This document shows positions 60,001 through 64,000 of a DNA stretch of 64,000 nt, piece after piece. The notes under the pieces were generated by a model. That model saw only the letters and a program-made list of their open reading frames with translations. It was not told the DNA's origin and searched no databases. This DNA is from CAIQJJ01 sp049325275 (GTDB taxonomy: Bacteria; Chloroflexota; Anaerolineae; Anaerolineales; UBA4823). The stretch's first letter is position 1. Each line of letters begins with the position of its first letter. Location: NCBI GenBank assembly GCA_049325275.1, contig JBMOLU010000085.1, forward strand, positions 78,021-142,020, written 5' to 3'. The position numbers were made by a program, and so were the translations under genes.

Positions 60001-62148
60001 CAAGAGCAGCAAGCCGAACTCGACCGCCAAAACCAGATTCTGCGCGACGCGCAGGCCGAACTGCAACGCAAGGCCGAAGAACTGGCCCTGGCCTCCAAGT
60101 ACAAGTCCGAGTTTCTCGCCAACATGAGCCACGAACTGCGCACCCCGCTCAACTCGATGCTGATCCTGGCCGGTATGCTCGCCCGCAACGAGGACAGCAA
60201 CCTGACCCCCGACCAGATCGAATCGGCCCAGGTGATCCACGCCGGCGGCACCGATTTACTGAACCTGATCAACGAGATCCTCGACCTGGCCAAGGTCGAA
60301 GCCGGCAAGATGGAATTCCGCTTCGCGCCGATGCCGTGGGAGCGCCTGATCGCCTACATGCATGCCCATTTCGATCCGGTGGCCGAACGCAAGGGCGTGA
60401 CCTTCAGCACCGCTTTCGACGAAAGCCTGCCCGCAATGTTCGTCACGGACCAGAAGCGCCTGGAACAGATCCTCAAGAATTTACTGTCAAACGCCTTCAA
60501 ATTCACCGAGCAGGGCAGCGTCACGATGCGCATTCACCGCCCGCAGGCCGGCGTAGACCTTTCCGCCAGCGCCCTGACACCCGAAACGGCCGTTGCCATC
60601 TCGGTGAGCGACACCGGCATCGGCATGAGCCCCGAACAGCAGAAGGTTGTTTTCGAGGCTTTTCAGCAGGCCGACGGCTCCACCTCCCGCCAATACGGCG
60701 GCACCGGCCTCGGCCTGACGATCACGCGCGAGATGACCCAGCGCCTCGGCGGACAGGTAGCGCTCGAGAGCGAACCCGGCCAGGGCAGCACCTTCACGAT
60801 CTATTTGCCGTTGGATGTGACCGGTGACGGGTTACACGGTGCCTCGCAAGCAACAACCGCCCGCGATAGTGGGTATCGCCCGGCCGCCCCTCATCCCATC
60901 ACCCCGGCACCCATTCCCCCCCTTACCCCGTCGCCGACCATCCCCGACGACCGCGACGATCTCCAGCCCGGCGACAAAGCGCTGCTGATCGTCGAAGACG
61001 ATGAAAAATTCGCCAAAATCGTGCGCAACTACGCCCACAAGAAAGGTTTCAAGGCCATCGTCTCCGGCGACGGCGAAAGCGCCGTGCAGCTTTGCCGCAC
61101 CTACTGCCCGGCAGCCGTCATCCTCGATCTCAAGCTGCCCGGCATGAGCGGCTGGGACGTGCTCGACATGCTCAAGAACGACCCCGACCTGCGCCACATC
61201 CCCGTCCACATCATGTCCGTCGATGACGAAGATCTGATCGCCTACCAACGCGGCGCGATGGGCTTTCTCACCAAGCCGGTCAACCAGCGAGACCTCGAGG
61301 GCGCTTTCACCCGCATCGAAAGCTTCACGTCCGCCAAGATTCGCTCGCTGCTGCTCGTCGAAGACGACGACATGCTGCGCAAGAGCGTGCGCAAGCTGCT
61401 CGAAGGCGCCGACGTCGCCATCGGCGAAGCTGCCAGCGGCCAGGCCGCACTGGAGGCGCTCAAAACCCAGCACTTCGACTGCATGATCCTCGACCTGACC
61501 CTGCCCGACATCTCCGGTTTCGAGCTGCTCAACCGCCTGGACGGCGACGACAGCATCCCCAAGTGCCCGGTGATCGTCTACACCGGCAAGGAACTCAGTG
61601 AAGAGGAAAACCAGGAATTGCTCAAGTACGCCGATTCCGTGATCGTCAAGGGCGTCAAATCGCCCGAACGCCTGCTCGACGAAACCGCGCTTTTCCTGCA
61701 CCGCGTCGTCGCCGACATGCCCGAAGAGACCCAGAAAACGATCCGCAAGCTGCACAACCCCGAGACGGTGCTGCAGGGCAAACAAATCTTGATCGTCGAC
61801 GACGACGCCCGCAACGCCTTCGCCCTCTCCAAGCTGCTGGCCGACAAGGGCGTCAAGATGCACATCGCTTCGAGCGGCGCCAAGGCGCTCGAGATGCTCG
61901 AAACGCTGCCCGACGTCAGCCTGATCCTGACCGACATCATGATGCCGGGCATGGACGGCTACGAACTGATTCGCCTGCTGCGCCAACAGCGCCGGTACGA
62001 GCAGACGCCCATCATCGCCCTGACCGCCAAAGCGATGATGGGCGACCGCGAGAAGTGCCTCGACGCCGGCGCCAGCGACTACCTCTCCAAGCCGATCGAC
62101 CCCGAACGGCTGTTTTCCATGCTGCGCGTCTGGTTGAGCCAGCAGTAA
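57058..62148 (+). CDS. Cytoplasmic hybrid histidine kinase with LacI-type ligand-binding sensor and three receiver domains
   Basis: 1696 residues, no signal peptide or membrane segment. Residues 18-300 match LacI-type periplasmic-binding folds (IGLLGDNLTSDF, LVEAHGYERIAFIRGP, DIALVGFDDMTRTRYTSPPL, TTVRQP) and end in VRQSCGCL. A helical region, GAF (about 450-600), PAS (FMENVPDRIYFKDTESRF, about 605-715), a second GAF (about 775-920), coiled coil, HisKA (MSHELRTPLNSM, His1025), HATPase, and three receivers follow. From the second GAF to the end the sequence is a close duplicate of the preceding gene. It would sense a cytoplasmic ligand, probably a sugar-like molecule. The gap to the upstream gene is 21 bp. 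Confidence 0.94.
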   Translation: MSTKKTFAQMRKYVHEQHPTIGLLGDNLTSDFVTQLLLGTADAIQQYGANLICFPGGAINDPLGGRTQSNILYSLVGKQNVDGLIVMTNFLGTHLEHGEYEAWFENVLPKLPIVSLGLEIGGHPAILVDNYAGMHAAVTHLVEAHGYERIAFIRGPHGHAEADLRYRAYQDVLASHGLPLDPALVGTGDFMPPSGRAAMQKLLDEPHASCQAVVTANDLMAFGALEVLQERNLHVPYDIALVGFDDMTRTRYTSPPLTTVRQPVYQMGRQLVEMLIQMLAGQTVARQVTLPAELVVRQSCGCLTPSVAEAIGAPQSPARQPFETLDAGQRKALLAAMRQALDATDEKDDPARLEKLLDAFLEGLKARSQNAFLRTVDDTLRRAMDGDRPVAPWGRALSAMRKQMLPWLDAGQALLAEGFWMPAQIMVGEAAQQKQQSYTARIEQQNDALNQIRDILVTSFDVDELMRLLAAQLPRLDIPGCYVSLYEDSQDPTGKARLIMAYEQGQGQFDVPESQRIFPARQLVPAGLLSPDKAHRMVLEPLYFREEQLGFVLLEMGPREGNVYETLRGELSSTLESALLVQRIEERSDTLARQQYILDTFMENVPDRIYFKDTESRFTQVNQALLKKMGLQEPEEMLGKSDFDFFPAEQARSKVTQEQDIIRTGQPVLSLEEEDGLNQWASTTKMPLRDEKGRIIGTFGISRDITELVTAKRAAETAREEAEAARTRAELAKNEADKARQRAEAEQQKAEAANAQLATQIWQTFGQAQLNESMRGEQDIATLAGNVIQQLCEYISAQRGLLYVLDQDSLTLQGKYAYDHQGLKTSFQIGESLIGQAAVGKKTITVHVPGETFAPITSAGAIQPRHFLVAPFVYDGQTIGVVEIGTLAELNAAQSEFLEKALESIAIAFMTAQSRARVNELLTQTRQQAEELQSQEEELRATNEELEAQTESLRASEERLKANQAALEAANADLEGKTYVLQEQQAELDRQNQILRDAQAELQRKAEELALASKYKSEFLANMSHELRTPLNSMLILAGMLARNEDSNLTPDQIESAQVIHAGGTDLLNLINEILDLAKVEAGKMEFRFAPMPWERLIAYMHAHFDPVAERKGVTFSTAFDESLPAMFVTDQKRLEQILKNLLSNAFKFTEQGSVTMRIHRPQAGVDLSASALTPETAVAISVSDTGIGMSPEQQKVVFEAFQQADGSTSRQYGGTGLGLTITREMTQRLGGQVALESEPGQGSTFTIYLPLDVTGDGLHGASQATTARDSGYRPAAPHPITPAPIPPLTPSPTIPDDRDDLQPGDKALLIVEDDEKFAKIVRNYAHKKGFKAIVSGDGESAVQLCRTYCPAAVILDLKLPGMSGWDVLDMLKNDPDLRHIPVHIMSVDDEDLIAYQRGAMGFLTKPVNQRDLEGAFTRIESFTSAKIRSLLLVEDDDMLRKSVRKLLEGADVAIGEAASGQAALEALKTQHFDCMILDLTLPDISGFELLNRLDGDDSIPKCPVIVYTGKELSEEENQELLKYADSVIVKGVKSPERLLDETALFLHRVVADMPEETQKTIRKLHNPETVLQGKQILIVDDDARNAFALSKLLADKGVKMHIASSGAKALEMLETLPDVSLILTDIMMPGMDGYELIRLLRQQRRYEQTPIIALTAKAMMGDREKCLDAGASDYLSKPIDPERLFSMLRVWLSQQ

Positions 62149-62169
62149 CCAGGACCGCCAGGAGGACCC

Positions 62170-64000
62170 ATGTATTCGATCCCACAACGCACCGTAAATC
62201 CAGCGAGTCGACGACTGACGATCGGCTATTTCGCCTCCGCACTGCACAGCATAGGCCAGCCTGTGTGGCAGGGCATCGCCGATGAAGCGAAAAGGCTGGA
62301 TTTAAACATTGTCTGCTTTATCGGCGCCGACCTGACCCCTCCAACCGCGGTCGATATCCAGCAAACCCAACAGAACATCATCTACCAGTTGGCCGGTCCA
62401 GCATGCCTGGACGGCCTGCTCAGTTGGGCATCCATCGTTGGCAGGCAGATCAGCGCCGAGGAAAACCAGACCTTTCACGATCGTTACGAGCTACCGTTCG
62501 CCACCATTGCCCGGCATCTCGAAGGCGCGCCCGCCGTGCTGCTCGACAACTACAACGGCATGCGTGAGGCCATGAAACACCTGATCGAAGTGCACGGCTA
62601 CCGCCGCATCGCCTATATCCGCGGGCCGGAAGAGCACGTCTACGCGAAAGAACGTTACCGCGGCTACCTGGAAGCGCTGCAAGCGCACGGCATCCCCGTC
62701 GATCCCAACCTGATCACCCCCTCCGCCCCATACGGCCCGCAAACCGGCAAAAACGGGGTTCAAATCTTGCTCGACGAACGCCAGTTGCAGCCCGGCACTG
62801 ACTTCGAAGCGCTCGTTGCCGTCAGCGAAGACACGCTCTTCGGCGCCATCGAAGTCTTGCAAGCGCGCCATGTCCAAATTCCCGACCAACTGGCAGCCGT
62901 CGGCTTCGACGACACCGTCTTGAGCCAGACCGGCCTGCCGCCGGTAACCACCGTGGCGCCAGCTTTTTACAAACTGGGGCAGACGGCGCTCAGCGTCCTC
63001 TACGATCGAATGCACGGCAAGGAAGTCGAGCCAGAGTACCTGATACCCGGGGAACTGATCGTACGCCAATCGTGCGGCTGCCTGCTTCCCCATATCAGCA
63101 CCGTCACGGCGGAAAGCGAGGACGGCGCCCAAAACGGCCTGGAGACCCGAAAGCCGCAGGCCCTGCGTGCGCTTGCGGCAGCCATCCAGCACACGCCATC
63201 TGCCGGATGGGAAGAACGCCTGTGGGACAGTTTTGTGCGCGATCTCGACGAAACGCCGCGCGGGTACTTCCTGCGCGAGCTGAACAAAATCCTGCAGGAC
63301 GAAATCCTGGCGGAGCGGGACGTGTTCGAATGGCAAAAAGCGATCTCGGCCTTGCGGGCGCAGGCCCTGCCTGCGCTGGAAAGCCAGCGCTTGAAGCGGG
63401 CGGAAAACATCTGGCAGCAGGCGCGCGTCCTGGTCGGCGAGATGTCGCAGCGCGCCCAGGTGCGTTACGGTATCAAAAATGCCAACCAGAATACGCTTCT
63501 GAGGCAAATCGAAGAGAAGCTGGTGGCGTCCTTCGATCTGCAAGACCTGTTCGACGTGCTCGCCGAAAGCCTGCCCAAGCTCGGCATCCCCAGTTGTTAC
63601 CTCTCGCTGTACGAAGACGCCCGTCCTCATCGTTACCTGCAGCCGGCCCCGCAGTATTCGACGCTGGTGATGGCCTACAAGGACAACCAACGCATTGCGC
63701 TGCCGCCCGAAGGGCAACGTTTTCCGACGAACCTGTTGGTCCCCGAAGGGCTTCTGCCGCAGTCCCGGCAGTACAGCCTCATGATTTTGCCGCTCTTTTT
63801 CCAGGAAAACCAGCTGGGCTTCCTGGTGCTGGAGGCCGGGCTACGCGAAACCGATATCTACACGAGCCTGCGTTCTCAAATCAGCAGCGCCCTGCAGGGG
63901 GCCATGCTGGTGAAAGGCATCGAAGAGCGCTCGGCAGAACTGGCCCAGCAGAATTACATCCTGGACATGTTCATGGAAAACGTCCCGGACAGCATTTACT
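62170..64000 (+). CDS. LacI-type sensor protein, probable third hybrid kinase, cut by the window edge
   Basis: 610 residues visible; no stop before the right edge. The ATG follows AGGAGG and lies 21 bp after the previous stop. The LacI-like sensor (LTIGYFASALHSIGQPVWQG, HLIEVHGYRRIAYIRGP, LAAVGFDDTVLSQTGLPPVT) ends in VRQSCGCL, as in the gene before it. A helical region and a GAF (PSCYLSLYEDARP, GFLVLEAGLRE) follow, and the window ends inside the next block FMENVPDSIY, the start of a PAS domain matching the paralogue. Kinase and receiver domains are expected to the right but are not seen. Confidence 0.9.
   Translation, partial: MYSIPQRTVNPASRRLTIGYFASALHSIGQPVWQGIADEAKRLDLNIVCFIGADLTPPTAVDIQQTQQNIIYQLAGPACLDGLLSWASIVGRQISAEENQTFHDRYELPFATIARHLEGAPAVLLDNYNGMREAMKHLIEVHGYRRIAYIRGPEEHVYAKERYRGYLEALQAHGIPVDPNLITPSAPYGPQTGKNGVQILLDERQLQPGTDFEALVAVSEDTLFGAIEVLQARHVQIPDQLAAVGFDDTVLSQTGLPPVTTVAPAFYKLGQTALSVLYDRMHGKEVEPEYLIPGELIVRQSCGCLLPHISTVTAESEDGAQNGLETRKPQALRALAAAIQHTPSAGWEERLWDSFVRDLDETPRGYFLRELNKILQDEILAERDVFEWQKAISALRAQALPALESQRLKRAENIWQQARVLVGEMSQRAQVRYGIKNANQNTLLRQIEEKLVASFDLQDLFDVLAESLPKLGIPSCYLSLYEDARPHRYLQPAPQYSTLVMAYKDNQRIALPPEGQRFPTNLLVPEGLLPQSRQYSLMILPLFFQENQLGFLVLEAGLRETDIYTSLRSQISSALQGAMLVKGIEERSAELAQQNYILDMFMENVPDSIY

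Noticed and set aside
54076..60240. Long minus-strand frames opposite the two hybrid kinases (about 511 and 532 codons)
   Set aside because: Both mirror the duplicated kinase module, which explains why they resemble each other; the plus-strand domains are unmistakable.
1..64000. tRNA or rRNA genes, CRISPR arrays, transposases, integrases, origin of replication
   Set aside because: No cloverleaf with TTCGA-type arm, no regular repeat-spacer pattern, no recombinase motif and no DnaA-box cluster was noticed; small RNAs cannot be excluded by eye.

Overview
This window looks like a chromosomal segment from a member of the Chloroflexota, most like the Anaerolineae/Caldilineae branch. That is a judgement from gene content (PsuK-PsuG pair, MoxR-DUF58, paired SPFH proteins, 7TM-GAF signalling proteins, two NuoM paralogues, a b-delta ATP synthase fusion, and an exported protein ending in a YLPVV-type tail), not from a database search. 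Coding is dense and GC-rich, with many ATGA/TGATG overlaps and clear GGAGG ribosome sites. I saw no tRNA, rRNA, CRISPR array, transposase or phage gene.

Layout. (1) 1-5785, plus strand: 3' part of an M1 metallopeptidase, a membrane protein, a membrane-anchored cyclophilin, then a surface-polysaccharide trio (WecC-type UDP-ManNAc dehydrogenase, hexapeptide acyltransferase, GT4 glycosyltransferase). (2) 5840-14019, minus strand: a five-gene run starting with a 1300-residue 7TM-GAF-CARDB-like-AAA ATPase, then an ATPase-Ser/Thr kinase fusion, an exported bactofilin-like protein, LspA and a YjbQ-family enzyme. (3) 14113-14571: a coiled-coil gene with its own promoter and terminator. (4) 14680-21731, minus: two SPFH-like membrane proteins, a TPR plus LexA/S24-like protein, then PsuK and PsuG for pseudouridine breakdown, led by a strong promoter. 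(5) 21986-24208, minus: DUF58 and MoxR. (6) 24404-28192, plus: lipid kinase and methyltransferase, then an overlapping trio of PP2C/SpoIIE phosphatase, RCK channel-like protein and small P-loop protein. (7) 28295-29890, minus: MurE. (8) 30213-42172, minus: the energy block. It holds atpI-atpB-atpE-atp(b-delta) with promoter and terminator, preceded by nuoA-H-J-K-L-M-M-N. Only membrane-arm Nuo genes plus nuoA/nuoH are here, and the F1 genes are absent. (9) 42726-46841, plus: a 1371-residue exported repeat protein built from a 607-residue tandem duplication. (10) 47041-49935, minus: a lower-GC island with a WXG100-like/zinc metalloprotease fusion, a lipoprotein and a membrane-anchored protein, a possible secreted effector with accessory or immunity genes. 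(11) 50179-51348: an LL-DAP-type aminotransferase. (12) 51672-64000, plus: CheR, CheB, and three consecutive very large sensor genes. The two that are complete are hybrid histidine kinases with three receiver domains each; the third is cut by the window edge.

How the parts fit. Region 8 couples proton pumping by complex I to ATP synthesis. Regions 2, 6 and 12 are signalling-heavy, with few DNA-binding outputs visible; signals are read by membrane, GAF, PAS or LacI-type ligand domains and passed to ATPases, kinases, receivers or methylation enzymes. The most unusual candidates are the paired ATPase signalling proteins (8170-14019), the SPFH/S24 operon (16580-21731), the WXG-metalloprotease island, and the tandem LacI-type hybrid kinases. 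Short REP-like inverted repeats flank the WXG island and the aminotransferase gene.
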